Source: DATBGS01 sp036557885
Lineage (GTDB): Bacteria > Chloroflexota > Ktedonobacteria > Ktedonobacterales > DATBGS01
NCBI GenBank assembly: GCA_036557885.1
Contig: DATBGS010000167.1
Location: forward strand, 1 to 34,256
Length of the DNA stretch: 34,256 nt
Direction: 5' to 3'
Shown: positions 25,540 through 32,917 of the stretch, piece by piece
Layout of the letters: the number at the start of each line of letters is the position of its first letter
Position numbering within the stretch: position 1 is the first letter of the stretch
Translations under genes and position numbers: made by a program
Notes under the pieces: model-generated
What the model was told of the DNA's origin: nothing
The model's database searches: none
The model's input: the letters and a program-made list of their open reading frames with translations, nothing else

Positions 25540-26267
25540 CCTGGCAGCTTGGTGACGTGGTGGAGACGCGCCTAGAAACGGCGCGCACCAAGAGCTTGAC
25601 GCTGGCGCTGCCCAACTGGACGGGACATCGCGCGGGGCAGCATGTGGATGTGCGCCTCACCGCCGAAGATGGCTATCAAGCCGAGCGCAGCTACTCGATT
25701 GCCTCCGCGCCAGAACAGGAAGCGCGCATCACCTTGACCGTTGGGCGGTTGGATGATGGCGAAGTTTCGCCCTATCTGACCGAAGAACTGCGCGTGGGCG
25801 ATCAGCTAGAACTGCGCGGCCCGATTGGGGGCTACTTTGTCTGGGAGACGAAGCTGGGCGGCCCACTGCTGCTGGTTGCGGGCGGCTCCGGCGTGGTGCC
25901 GCTCATGGCGATGCTGCGCCACCGCCAGGCCGTCGGCAACCCCATTCCCACGCGCCTGCTCTCTTCCTCGCGTACCTTCGATGACATTATTTACCGCGAC
26001 GAACTGGATCGGCTGGCGCTGGGCCACTCCACACTGAAGGTCATCCACACGCTGACCCGCAGCCAGCCGCCCGACTGGACCGGCTACCGCCGCCGCATTG
26101 GTGCTCGCCTGCTGCGCGAGGTGGTCTGGGCTGCGGACCAGCACCCGCTCGCCTATATCTGTGAACCAACGGCCTTTGTGGAGACGGCGGCAGCGAGTCT
26201 GCTGGCCCTGGGCTATCAACCGGAACGCATTAAAACCGAACGCTTTGGCCCAACAGGAGGTGCCTGA
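25509..26267 (+). CDS. FAD/NAD(P)-binding oxidoreductase (ferredoxin-reductase family)
   Basis: 252 residues of the ferredoxin-NADP reductase fold. The FAD-binding barrel carries RSYS (60-63) in RSYSIASAPEQ. The nucleotide-binding half has GGSGVVPLMAML (125-136) and CEPTAFVETAA (218-228), where Cys218 is the usual hydride-transfer-side Cys. The C-terminus IKTERFGPTG is typical. There is no 2Fe-2S domain, so electrons would pass from NAD(P)H through FAD directly to the partner. The ATG at 25509 lies inside the molybdoenzyme gene (31-base overlap), and the stop shares a base with the next start. This tight packing supports a molybdoenzyme/reductase pair. Confidence 0.92.
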   Translation: MERTALLGRLTWQLGDVVETRLETARTKSLTLALPNWTGHRAGQHVDVRLTAEDGYQAERSYSIASAPEQEARITLTVGRLDDGEVSPYLTEELRVGDQLELRGPIGGYFVWETKLGGPLLLVAGGSGVVPLMAMLRHRQAVGNPIPTRLLSSSRTFDDIIYRDELDRLALGHSTLKVIHTLTRSQPPDWTGYRRRIGARLLREVVWAADQHPLAYICEPTAFVETAAASLLALGYQPERIKTERFGPTGGA

Positions 26268-26536
26268 TGGAAGAAACGAAACTGGACGGCAATGCGGCTG
26301 GCGGAGTACTGCGCGAGATTTTCTCCTTTGAAAGGACGACGGCGCAGGCCACCTGCGATGGCTGCGGCACCACTGGCGCGGTGGCGGTGCTGGCGGTCTA
26401 CATGAGCAATATGGGCGCAGTGGTGCGCTGCCCGGCATGTGATAACGCGCTTATCCGCGTGGCGCGTGGCAGCAAGGGGTGCTACTGGCTGGATCTGCGC
26501 GGTGTGCACGTCCTCCAGATTACGGCGGAAGCGTAA
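26267..26536 (+). CDS. DUF6510-like zinc-ribbon protein, 89 aa
   Basis: A small protein with two CxxC pairs, Cys30/Cys33 (CDGCG) and Cys55/Cys58 (CPACDN), which should bind one zinc as a ribbon. The start MEETKLDGNAAGGVLREIFS is typical of DUF6510, a family of unknown function. Its ATG overlaps the reductase stop by one base, so it is the third gene of the molybdoenzyme operon. A role in assembling or regulating the other two is plausible from position alone. Confidence 0.85.
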   Translation: MEETKLDGNAAGGVLREIFSFERTTAQATCDGCGTTGAVAVLAVYMSNMGAVVRCPACDNALIRVARGSKGCYWLDLRGVHVLQITAEA

Positions 26537-26923
26537 CTGCCCAGCTTTCGGCCTGCGGCACCCTGGTCTGACCAGCTGCGGAGGTTGGGTCAGGCCGAGC
26601 GATCCAGAGACCATCGCTTGCTCTGCACACAACGCTTGCCCATCCATCACCCAGTGGCCGGATATTAGCCCCCCGGCCACGACCAGCCCCGTCCTGGCTA
26701 CTTGGAACGGCGGTTCGTAAACTGAGGCAGCGGGAATGGGTTGCTTCCCTCAACTTGAGTACTGCAAAGTTGTCCTGGCTACTTGGGACATCTGTTCAAA
26801 ATTGATGGAATGAGAGCGGTCTTCTTCTCACATAGCGAGGACGGAATAGCAAGTAAACAGGAGGAAAAGTGACGTGAATGGGAACCAACCACTTTCTCCT
26901 TGTGACTGCCAAAGAGAAAGTGT
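26537..26923. other. Intergenic with two short direct repeats
   Basis: No gene recognised. GTCCTGGCTACTTGG occurs at 26691 and again 81 bases later at 26772, each followed by a GAAC/GGAC and GTTC. The motif resembles the arm of the palindromic repeat but diverges after TACTT, so it may be the end of another small element. Confidence 0.5.
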
Positions 26924-27080
26924 CACGCGCTCTCGTTCGGGGTAATCCAACTCCCAAGCGGCCCCAGCGAAGATCGCGGATTCGACCCCTTTGCGCTGTT
27001 GTCCCCTTTGCAACGCCTGTGCAGAGATGCCAACTAGCTTTGCCACAAGTGGCGGATTCGACCCTTTCGGTTCTGCACAT
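26924..27080 (+). repeat. Dispersed repeat built on a ~76-bp period, copy 3
   Basis: Two clear cores 76 bases apart: GCGGATTCGACCCCTTTG (26976) and GCGGATTCGACCCTTTCGG (27052). The upstream part starts TCACGCGCTCTCGTT, which is also the start of copy 4. Palindromic copy F follows 109 bases later. Confidence 0.8.
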
Positions 27081-27188
27081 AAGCCCTCAACGATGCCAAG
27101 CAGTGAGCATGCCTTGCGTGTGAGGGCACTCCGTTTAATACGACTACAAGAAAAGCCACTTCCAGACACCCTGAGTCCCGACTTCAGT

Positions 27189-27281
27189 TGTGCTAGCTAC
27201 TTTCCTCATCGGCCACAAATACCTTGCTCAATTGTACTCAATACCTGTTTTTTCGCCCGGATGAGGAAAGTAGCCAGCATA
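27189..27281 (+). repeat. MITE-like palindromic repeat, copy F
   Basis: Left arm TGTGCTAGCTACTTTCCTCA, right arm GATGAGGAAAGTAGCCAGCA. The interior ACCTTGCTCAATTGTACTCA is followed by CCTGTTTTTTCGCCCGG. It is the closest relative of copy D and supplies the uninterrupted left arm that defines the outer intron's insertion point. Confidence 0.9.
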
Positions 27282-27361
27282 ACTATGAGGCGCGGGAACT
27301 GGCACGCTGCCTGGAACTGCTCTATCAGGACGATATCTGGGCTAGGTACTACAATGTCTAA
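27282..27361 (+). pseudogene. Possible C-terminal fragment of an unknown protein
   Basis: Immediately after copy F the frame reads YEARELARCLELLYQDDIWA, then RYYNV and a stop at 27361. The composition looks like real helical protein, and the reading starts exactly at the repeat edge. It may be the tail of a gene cut by the repeat. I cannot name the family. Confidence 0.3.
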
Positions 27362-27456
27362 CGAGATTGCCTAGCAGGGCGGATTTTGTCCGCTTTCCAC
27401 CCTATACTCTTCCTCAGGGATTGATGATTTCTACGAGAACAGAAAGGAAGCTTTCG

Positions 27457-28278
27457 ATGAGCGAAATAAGAGCAATCGAGACAGGCTTTGTTGAGGTCGA
27501 GGGCGGGCACCTGTATTACGAGACAGCAGGAACTGGACCGGCCCTTGTGTTGATCCATGCCGGCGTGGCAGATTGTCGGATGTGGGATGAGCAAGTCAAA
27601 GTCTTCTCCCAATACCACCGCGTGATTCGCTATGATACACGCGGTTTTGGCAAGACCACTTCGCAGGAGGTATCGTTCTCTAACCGGCAGGACCTTGTTG
27701 ATCTTCTCAAGCATCTGGGCATCGAGCGCACGGCCATCCTGGGCAACTCACGCGGCGGCCAGATCGCTCTCGACTTCACCTTGGAGCATCCTGAGATAGT
27801 CACCGCGCTGATTCCGGTGGCGGGAGGCGTGGGCGGTTATGAGGCTCCGGCGACGGATGCCGAAAAACTGCTCTTCGCCGAGTATGAGCGACTAGAAGAA
27901 CAGAAGGACTATGAGCTGCTTACCGAATTTGAGGTGGGCGTCTGGGGAGATGGGCCGGGCCAGCCAGTCGGACGCGCAGCTGCCCGCGTGCGCGAGCAGC
28001 TGCGCGAGATGATTGCCAACAACTACCGGCTGCACCACCAGGAGGACCTGAAGCCCCGCGTGCTGGCGCCGCCCGCCGTTGGCCGGCTGGCCGAGATTCA
28101 CGTGCTGACGCTTGTTATGTGGGGCAACCTCGATTTTACTGAGGTAGGCGCAACGGCCAAACTGCTGCTGGAGCACGTCAGCGGGGCGCAGGAGGCATTC
28201 TTCCCCGGCGTGGCCCATATGATCAGCCTGGAACAGCCCGAACGTTTCAACGCCGTCGTGCTGGACTTTCTTGCATAA
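27457..28278 (+). CDS. Alpha/beta hydrolase
   Basis: 273 residues of the alpha/beta-hydrolase fold, probably an esterase or a small-molecule hydrolase in the cytoplasm. The oxyanion HxG region is LIHAG (33-37), nucleophile Ser98 in GNSRGG, acid Asp226 in MWGNLD, and His254 in GVAHMISLEQP, so the triad is complete. The cap region (about 130-205) is rich in Glu and Arg and gives no hint of substrate. I start at 27457, with AAAGGA nine bases upstream; an ATG 11 codons earlier is possible. The stop at 28278 is two bases from the end of a converging gene fragment. Confidence 0.9.
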   Translation: MSEIRAIETGFVEVEGGHLYYETAGTGPALVLIHAGVADCRMWDEQVKVFSQYHRVIRYDTRGFGKTTSQEVSFSNRQDLVDLLKHLGIERTAILGNSRGGQIALDFTLEHPEIVTALIPVAGGVGGYEAPATDAEKLLFAEYERLEEQKDYELLTEFEVGVWGDGPGQPVGRAAARVREQLREMIANNYRLHHQEDLKPRVLAPPAVGRLAEIHVLTLVMWGNLDFTEVGATAKLLLEHVSGAQEAFFPGVAHMISLEQPERFNAVVLDFLA

Positions 28279-28280
28279 AG

Positions 28281-28430
28281 CTAAAACTCAAACGGGGCAG
28301 CGACTGGCATTGTGAAGTCAGGGACAACCTCCAGGCCATCGAGCCGGTCTGACACGCTGAGCGTGCTCATCGGCTCGTCAACCTGCCAGACCTCTCCCGG
28401 CTGGCTTTCCAGCCAGATGACCCAGAGCAG
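28281..28430 (-). pseudogene. Uma2-family endonuclease fragment (C-terminal)
   Basis: Reading the minus strand gives LLWVIWLESQPGEVWQVDEP, then a stretch with SDRLDGLEVVPDFTMPVAAPF and a stop at 28281. This matches the last third of Uma2 (DUF820) proteins: a WVI strand, a stretch of variable sequence, then a DxLDG-x-xVxPxF-x-xP ending. The catalytic N-terminal part is absent because the frame runs directly into the repeat arm at 28431. These genes are common in Chloroflexota and cyanobacteria. Confidence 0.65.
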
Positions 28431-28463
28431 TGTGCTGGCTCCTTATATCATAAGCTCATCAGT
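28431..28463 (+). repeat. Solo arm of the palindromic repeat with conserved tail, second copy
   Basis: TGTGCTGGCTCCTTATATCA followed by TAAGCTCATCAGT, matching 4855-4887. It marks the break point of the Uma2-like fragment. Confidence 0.72.
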
Positions 28464-28479
28464 AGATAATGCGAGGAAG

Positions 28480-28691
28480 TGGTGTCACGCGCTCTCGTTG
28501 GAACTAATCAGACGCCCGTCGGTTCCGCCGTCAGCTTGCCTTAGCCCAGTCTCCACCTGGCCCCGTGCGTTGATCGTGAATTATCGCGGATTCGACCATC
28601 TTGCTCTGTTGCCACTGTTCCAGAGCCAGAGCCCAGGTGACACCAGGGATGGCTTGAGATCGCGGATTCGACCCCTTCGGTTCCGCTCTCC
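28480..28691 (+). repeat. Dispersed repeat built on a ~76-bp period, copy 4
   Basis: The best-preserved copy: a weak unit at 28512 (CGCCCGTCGGTTCCGCC), a full core CGCGGATTCGACC at 28586 and another, CGCGGATTCGACCCCTTCGG, at 28661. The shared linkers are CCACCTGGCCCCGTGCGTTG and CCCAGGTGACACCAGGG. It begins 17 bases after the solo arm. Confidence 0.8.
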
Positions 28692-29145
28692 TGCCAGCCG
28701 AGGCCACGCGGTGTGGTGTCTTCCGGGGGACACCCTGCATTCTTCGGCTCCAAGAAGACCTCCTTCCTCACACGCCCAGTTCCTCTCTCCAAATTGATGA
28801 CCGGAGGTGCCAAGAAAAGCCCCTGCTGGCCCCTTGCAACCTGCGTCTCAACGATCCCCATGAGGCGAACCGCTGAGGACAGGATCCAGCAGGTGTCGTG
28901 TGGAGGTGCCGAGGAAAACAACAGAGCAGCAATTGATGACGCCAGAATGTAACACTCCGGATGCTATTTCCGCATACTACGGCCTCTCCTGACACATCCC
29001 GTGGGCCAGGCGATGCCAGCAGGATGACGCCGCTTGCTCCTGAGTATCTGTTCACACTGGGCGTAGTATTCTGTGGAGAGGCCACATGGCCTTGAACCGT
29101 CTTTTCGGCCATTCTTGTGGAGGGCCAAGGAGGGAATCGTTTACC
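28692..29145. other. Intergenic, 454 bp, upstream of the AraC gene
   Basis: Should contain the AraC promoter. No family recognised in any frame. Confidence 0.4.
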
Positions 29146-30147
29146 ATGACTGCACGCCGAGCGAAAGCCTCTGAGTCCTCGCTGAACCTACCTCCCACGG
29201 AGCCTGCCACGCTCCAGCTCTACCGCTCCAGCAGCGAGGTTGGCTGGGAGGGGCTGTGCGCCGCGGCCTACCACGTGCCCAGAGAGTTGGAAAGCGATCA
29301 GGCCCCGGCTGCTCCTGATCTCACGTTGTTGGTGTATCGGGGAGGCCCCATGCATGTCGAGCGGCGGCAGGCGCAGGGCTCCTGGAGGGGAGGGGATCTG
29401 TACCAGGGCGATCTCGTCCTCTCCTGGGGTCCATCTCCCGCCTATGAAGGCCGCGCGTGGAGCCTCTCGGCGCTCCCGACCCAGATCCTGAATCTGCATC
29501 TGAGCCGGGAACTGGTGAGCCGGGTGGCCGAGGAGGTGATGGGCGTCGAACTGGCGCGGTTGGAGCTGGTCGACCTGGTGGGCGTTCAAGATCCGCTGCT
29601 CAGTCAGGTGGCGCTCGCGCTGTGGTGGGAACTGGACCAGCCTGCTCCGGCAGGGAGCCTCTATGCACAAAGTGCAGCGCAGCTGCTCGCGGTCCATCTG
29701 GTGCGGCACTACAGCGGGGGCCACGCCAGACTCAGGGCTGTTCCACCATTGCCTCATGGGCTGACCGATCGACAACGCGAGTTCCTGCTCGAGTTCATCC
29801 GGGAGCACCTGAGCGAGCCGCTCTCCCTGGATACCTTGGCGCAGCAGGTCGGCTTCAGCCCCTATCACTTTGCTCGCTTATTCCGACAGGCAATGGGCGC
29901 CAGCCTCCACCAATTTGTCCTGCGCCAGCGCCTCGCACGCGCCCAGCAGTTGCTGGAGCAGACAGACCTGCCGCTGGCGCAGGTGGCCCTGGCTTGCGGC
30001 TTTGCGCATCAGAGCCATCTGACCCAGGTCTTCAAAGAGCAGGTGGGCTGCACTCCGCGCACCTATCGGCGCGGGGCACAAGCGCAGTGTTTTGACAAAA
30101 AGCGCACGAATCTGCAAGAAAAGCAGCGGCTGTCCAGATTATCCTAA
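29146..30147 (+). CDS. AraC-family transcriptional regulator
   Basis: 333 residues. The C-terminal ~100 residues are the double helix-turn-helix of the AraC/XylS family: SLDTLAQQVGFSPYHFARLF (227-246) and PLAQVALACGFAHQSHLTQV (276-295), ending CTPRTYRR. The N-terminal half is a ligand-sensing domain with no identified ligand. I use the ATG at 29146 with AAGGAGGG upstream; 20 open codons precede it. The tail after YRR is a basic extension (CFDKKRTNLQEKQR). It lies 317 bases before an SDR gene on the same strand and may regulate it. Confidence 0.92.
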   Translation: MTARRAKASESSLNLPPTEPATLQLYRSSSEVGWEGLCAAAYHVPRELESDQAPAAPDLTLLVYRGGPMHVERRQAQGSWRGGDLYQGDLVLSWGPSPAYEGRAWSLSALPTQILNLHLSRELVSRVAEEVMGVELARLELVDLVGVQDPLLSQVALALWWELDQPAPAGSLYAQSAAQLLAVHLVRHYSGGHARLRAVPPLPHGLTDRQREFLLEFIREHLSEPLSLDTLAQQVGFSPYHFARLFRQAMGASLHQFVLRQRLARAQQLLEQTDLPLAQVALACGFAHQSHLTQVFKEQVGCTPRTYRRGAQAQCFDKKRTNLQEKQRLSRLS

Positions 30148-30464
30148 GAGCAGAGCCTTCCACACTTGTGGAACCGGAGACTGGGGAACCTGTTCCAGGC
30201 GTCTTGCTGCGGTGAAGCAGATCGCTTGGAAAACACCACTCCTTCCCGGTTCCACGGCGGTGAACGGTCCTGCTGCCTCACCCAAGCGCTGCGCAACGCG
30301 TGGTAGCTTATCTCCTCACCGCCGAGACCGGAAGACGAGCGGTGAGCAACCGGGATGCCGGGTGGTCATAGACGCCACCTGCCCGGTCCCCCATGAGCCA
30401 GGCGAGCGAGGACAACGGCCGCCCGACTGCCTAGATCACTACACACGACCCCAGGAGGATGGAC
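30148..30464. other. Intergenic, 317 bp, with one short palindrome
   Basis: TTCCACACTTGTGGAA (30158-30173) is an exact 7-bp inverted repeat with a 2-base centre, just after the AraC stop. It looks more like a protein-binding site than a terminator because no T-run follows. Nothing else seen. Confidence 0.4.
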
Positions 30465-31250
30465 ATGTTACTGGAGCAGAAAACCGCGGTCATTTACGGC
30501 GCGGGAGGAGCCATCGGCGGGGCGGTGGCTCGCGCCTTCGCCCGCGAGGGGGCACGGGTCTTCCTGGCCGGGCGCACCAGAGGACCTCTCGAAGCGCTGG
30601 CTCATGAGCTCGCCCAGGCGGGCGGCGTGGCCGAGGCGGCGCAGGTCGACGCGCTTGATGCGCTCTCCATCGAGAGGCACCTGCGCGCGGTGGTCGAGAA
30701 AACGGGCGGCATTGATATTGCCTTCAATGCCATCTCAATCAACTACACGCAGGGCACCCCCCTCCTTGAGCTCTCGCTGGAGACGTTCAGCCTGGGGATC
30801 GCCGACGCCATGAAGACGCAGTTCTTGACCAGCACAGCGGCAGCGCGGCACATGCAGAAGCGTGGCTCGGGTGTGATCCTGGCCATCACTGCCACCCCCG
30901 CTCGTGTGCTCTTGCCCAACCAGGGCAACTTCGGCGTCGCCTGTGCCGCCATCGAGCGGCTCTGTAAACAATTGGCGTGTGAGCTGGGTCCGCAGGGGAT
31001 TCGGGTGATCTGTCTGCGCTCGGCTGGGTCTCCGGACGCACCGGGGGTGGAGTGGGCGATCCGCGTGCTTGCCGAGCAGGCGGGGATGTCGCCGGAGACG
31101 TTCGAAGCCAGTATTGGGGAGCGCACGCTGCTCAAGCGGATGCCCAAGCTAGCCGAAGTGGCGGAGATGGCGGTCTTGATGGCCTCGGATCGCGCCAGCG
31201 CGATGACCGGGGCAGTGGCCAACGTGACCTGCGGTGAAACGGTGGACTAG
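30465..31250 (+). CDS. Short-chain dehydrogenase/reductase-fold protein lacking YxxxK
   Basis: 261 residues with an SDR Rossmann fold. The dinucleotide site is YGAGGAIGGAVA (11-22), with Arg37 in AGRT favouring NADP. The NAG-like strand is FNAIS (87-91). The catalytic Tyr-x-x-x-Lys is replaced by Phe156-Gly-Val-Ala-Cys160 in NFGVACAAIERL, and no Ser sits at the usual place (ITATPAR). It is therefore unlikely to be a normal dehydrogenase. I start at the second ATG, 30465, because the ribosome site AGGAGG directly touches the first ATG (30459). It may be part of a divergent SDR subfamily common in Ktedonobacteria and actinobacteria, known to me only as unnamed members. Confidence 0.85.
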   Translation: MLLEQKTAVIYGAGGAIGGAVARAFAREGARVFLAGRTRGPLEALAHELAQAGGVAEAAQVDALDALSIERHLRAVVEKTGGIDIAFNAISINYTQGTPLLELSLETFSLGIADAMKTQFLTSTAAARHMQKRGSGVILAITATPARVLLPNQGNFGVACAAIERLCKQLACELGPQGIRVICLRSAGSPDAPGVEWAIRVLAEQAGMSPETFEASIGERTLLKRMPKLAEVAEMAVLMASDRASAMTGAVANVTCGETVD

Positions 31251-31473
31251 GGGACTTGGTGCGGGTGAGGTCGACGCTCCGGTGGCCGGGATGCGCTGGA
31301 GCAGCTCCAGGTGCTCTGTGCAACTCGTTGCGCATCGCGTAGGATACTCGCCTCCTCTCACCCCAACGAAGGGCATGTCTTGCTCAGATATGCCCACCTG
31401 GTTAAATAATATCCAAGTGATACTTCCCCGCACTCATTACTACTCGTACGATGGTGATCTCCCGTGCAGACCC

Positions 31474-31512
31474 TTGCATCCGAGGGAGAAAATGCTATCA
31501 TAGTGATATCAC
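31474..31512 (+). promoter_or_regulatory. Promoter with overlapping palindromic operator for the SPFH/RHH operon
   Basis: TTGCAT (31474-31479) and TATCAT (31496-31501) stand 16 bases apart, a good sigma70-type promoter. The -10 overlaps two inverted repeats: TATCATAGTGATA (31496-31508), and the perfect palindrome GTGATATCAC (31503-31512). A repressor bound here would block initiation. The ribbon-helix-helix protein at the end of the operon is the natural candidate. Confidence 0.65.
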
Positions 31513-31530
31513 TTTTCTTGGGAGGACACC

Positions 31531-32445
31531 ATGAGCGAACAGGAGCGGCCCACCTCGGTGGCCAAGTCGGTAGGCCGTCAAGGGGCGAGCGTAGAGATCC
31601 AGCAGCGGCAGGCAGCCATGATCACCGGTTGGCTGGGAGTGGCCGCGCTGTTCGGGCTGACGGGAGCGACCTATGCTGCCGTTCAGACGCAGGCGGGAGG
31701 CTGGGCGATCAGTCTGCCCATCATCGCCTTCTGCCTGGTCGCGAGCTCGATCGTGATCGTCCCGCCTGGCCAGAGCCGTGTCGTGCAATTCTTCGGCACC
31801 TATGTGGGCACCGTCCGCCGGCCGGGGCTTTGGTGTGTGTGGCCGCTAGCGGTTCGCCGCGCCGTGAGCATCCGTGTGCGCAACTTCGAGACGAACCGCC
31901 TCAAGGTCAACGATGCCGACGGCAACCCGGTCGAAATCGCCGCCATCGTGGTCTGGCAGGTCGCCGATACGGCCAAGGCGGTCTACGGGGTCGACGACTA
32001 CCCAGCCTTCGTGTCGATCCAGTCAGAGTCGGCGCTCCGTCATGTCGCCATGGGGCATCCCTACGAGGACACCCAGGGCGGCGGAACCTCACTGCGCGGC
32101 TCAACCGACGCCGTCGCTGACCAACTTGCCAGAGAGGTTGCCGAGCGAGTGGCCGTCGCGGGCGTCGAGGTGGTGGAGGTTCGGATCAGCCACCTTGCGT
32201 ACGCCGCCGAGATCGCCCAGGCGATGCTGCGTCGCCAGCAGGCCAACGCCGTAGTTGCCGCGCGGTCGCTGATCGTCGAGGGTGCGGTGGGCATGGTGGA
32301 GATGGCCCTCAGCCGACTGACCGAGAAGGGAGTAGTGGCACTCGACGAGGAGCGCACCGCCAGCATGGTCAGCAACCTGATGGTGGTGCTGTGCGGAGAC
32401 CAGCCGCCCTCGCCGGTTGTCAATGCGGGAACCCTCTACTCGTGA
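31531..32445 (+). CDS. SPFH/band-7 domain membrane protein
   Basis: 304 residues. Two hydrophobic segments near the start (about 30-50 and 58-78) are followed by the SPFH domain: VPPGQSRVVQFFGTYVGTVR, then VRNFETNRLKVNDADGNPVE and IAAIVVWQVADTAKAVYGVD. The helical tail includes EVRISHLAYAAEIAQAMLRR, as in stomatin-like proteins. Members form ring-like assemblies on the membrane and organise microdomains or protect proteases. GGGAGGACACC precedes the ATG. Its stop overlaps the GTG start of the next gene by four bases. Confidence 0.9.
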   Translation: MSEQERPTSVAKSVGRQGASVEIQQRQAAMITGWLGVAALFGLTGATYAAVQTQAGGWAISLPIIAFCLVASSIVIVPPGQSRVVQFFGTYVGTVRRPGLWCVWPLAVRRAVSIRVRNFETNRLKVNDADGNPVEIAAIVVWQVADTAKAVYGVDDYPAFVSIQSESALRHVAMGHPYEDTQGGGTSLRGSTDAVADQLAREVAERVAVAGVEVVEVRISHLAYAAEIAQAMLRRQQANAVVAARSLIVEGAVGMVEMALSRLTEKGVVALDEERTASMVSNLMVVLCGDQPPSPVVNAGTLYS

Positions 32446-32672
32446 ACAAGGAACGCAAGCCTATCCTGCTCCGTCTCGATCCGGCCGTGCATGACGCGCT
32501 GGGTCGGTGGGCGTCGGATGAGCTCCGCAGCCTGAACGCCCAGATCGAGATGCTGCTGCGGCGAGCCCTTACCGATGCGGGCAGGATGCCCAGGAATGCT
32601 GCCCCGTTGCCGCGCCGAGGTCGGCCACTAGCCGCCGATCGCGAGCATACGGGGGAGGAGGTGGATTCATGA
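32442..32672 (+). CDS. Ribbon-helix-helix (Arc-like) DNA-binding protein
   Basis: 76 residues starting at GTG 32442, in a GTGA overlap with the SPFH stop. The N-terminal strand is KPILLRLDPAVHDALGRWA, followed by a helix with NAQIEMLLRRAL. This is the Arc/MetJ ribbon-helix-helix pattern of an operator-binding dimer. The C-terminus (residues 50-76) is unstructured and basic/acidic mixed. Coupled translation with the SPFH gene and the palindrome over the shared promoter suggest autoregulation. I found no toxin partner. Confidence 0.82.
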   Translation: MNKERKPILLRLDPAVHDALGRWASDELRSLNAQIEMLLRRALTDAGRMPRNAAPLPRRGRPLAADREHTGEEVDS

Positions 32673-32793
32673 GGTCGACGACCACAGGAGTTGGCCTGGA
32701 AGCCGGGAACTCTGTCCCAACCGCAAGCCGTCTTTGCAGACCACACTGCCAGCGCCTGATCTTTGGCTCGCGTGAACCAGCGAGAGATGGGGC

Positions 32794-32907
32794 ATGTGGC
32801 TCTCTTTTCTGAAAAAAGGGCGCCACTTTGCTCATCCCAATCTTGACGCGGAGGAGTATGCGCGAGAACGGGTGACGCTGCTTGACCGGGCAGCCAGAAA
32901 GGAGTGA
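32794..32907 (+). CDS. Small protein, 37 aa, upstream of the ABC genes
   Basis: MWLSFLKKGRHFAHPNLDAE followed by EYARERVTLLDRAARKE and a TGA that overlaps the region of the ABC gene's ribosome site. It reads like a real amphipathic peptide. The stop is 10 bases before the ABC ATG, so translation could be coupled to it. The ribosome site is weak (GAGAGATGGGG). It may instead be the tail of a lost gene. Confidence 0.42.
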   Translation: MWLSFLKKGRHFAHPNLDAEEYARERVTLLDRAARKE

Positions 32908-32917
32908 GACATCCGCT

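Noticed and set aside
26970..27066. tRNA-like T-arm signals (GGATTCGACCC) in the 76-bp-period repeats
   Set aside because: No matching acceptor stem, D-arm or anticodon arm can be placed around them.
2886..28691. CRISPR-like arrays, because of short cores with regular ~76-bp spacing
   Set aside because: The sequences between cores are conserved from one locus to another, there are only two or three units per locus, and no cas gene is present.
29188..29868. A 226-codon minus-strand frame opposite the AraC gene
   Set aside because: No family resemblance; the plus strand has a clear double helix-turn-helix.
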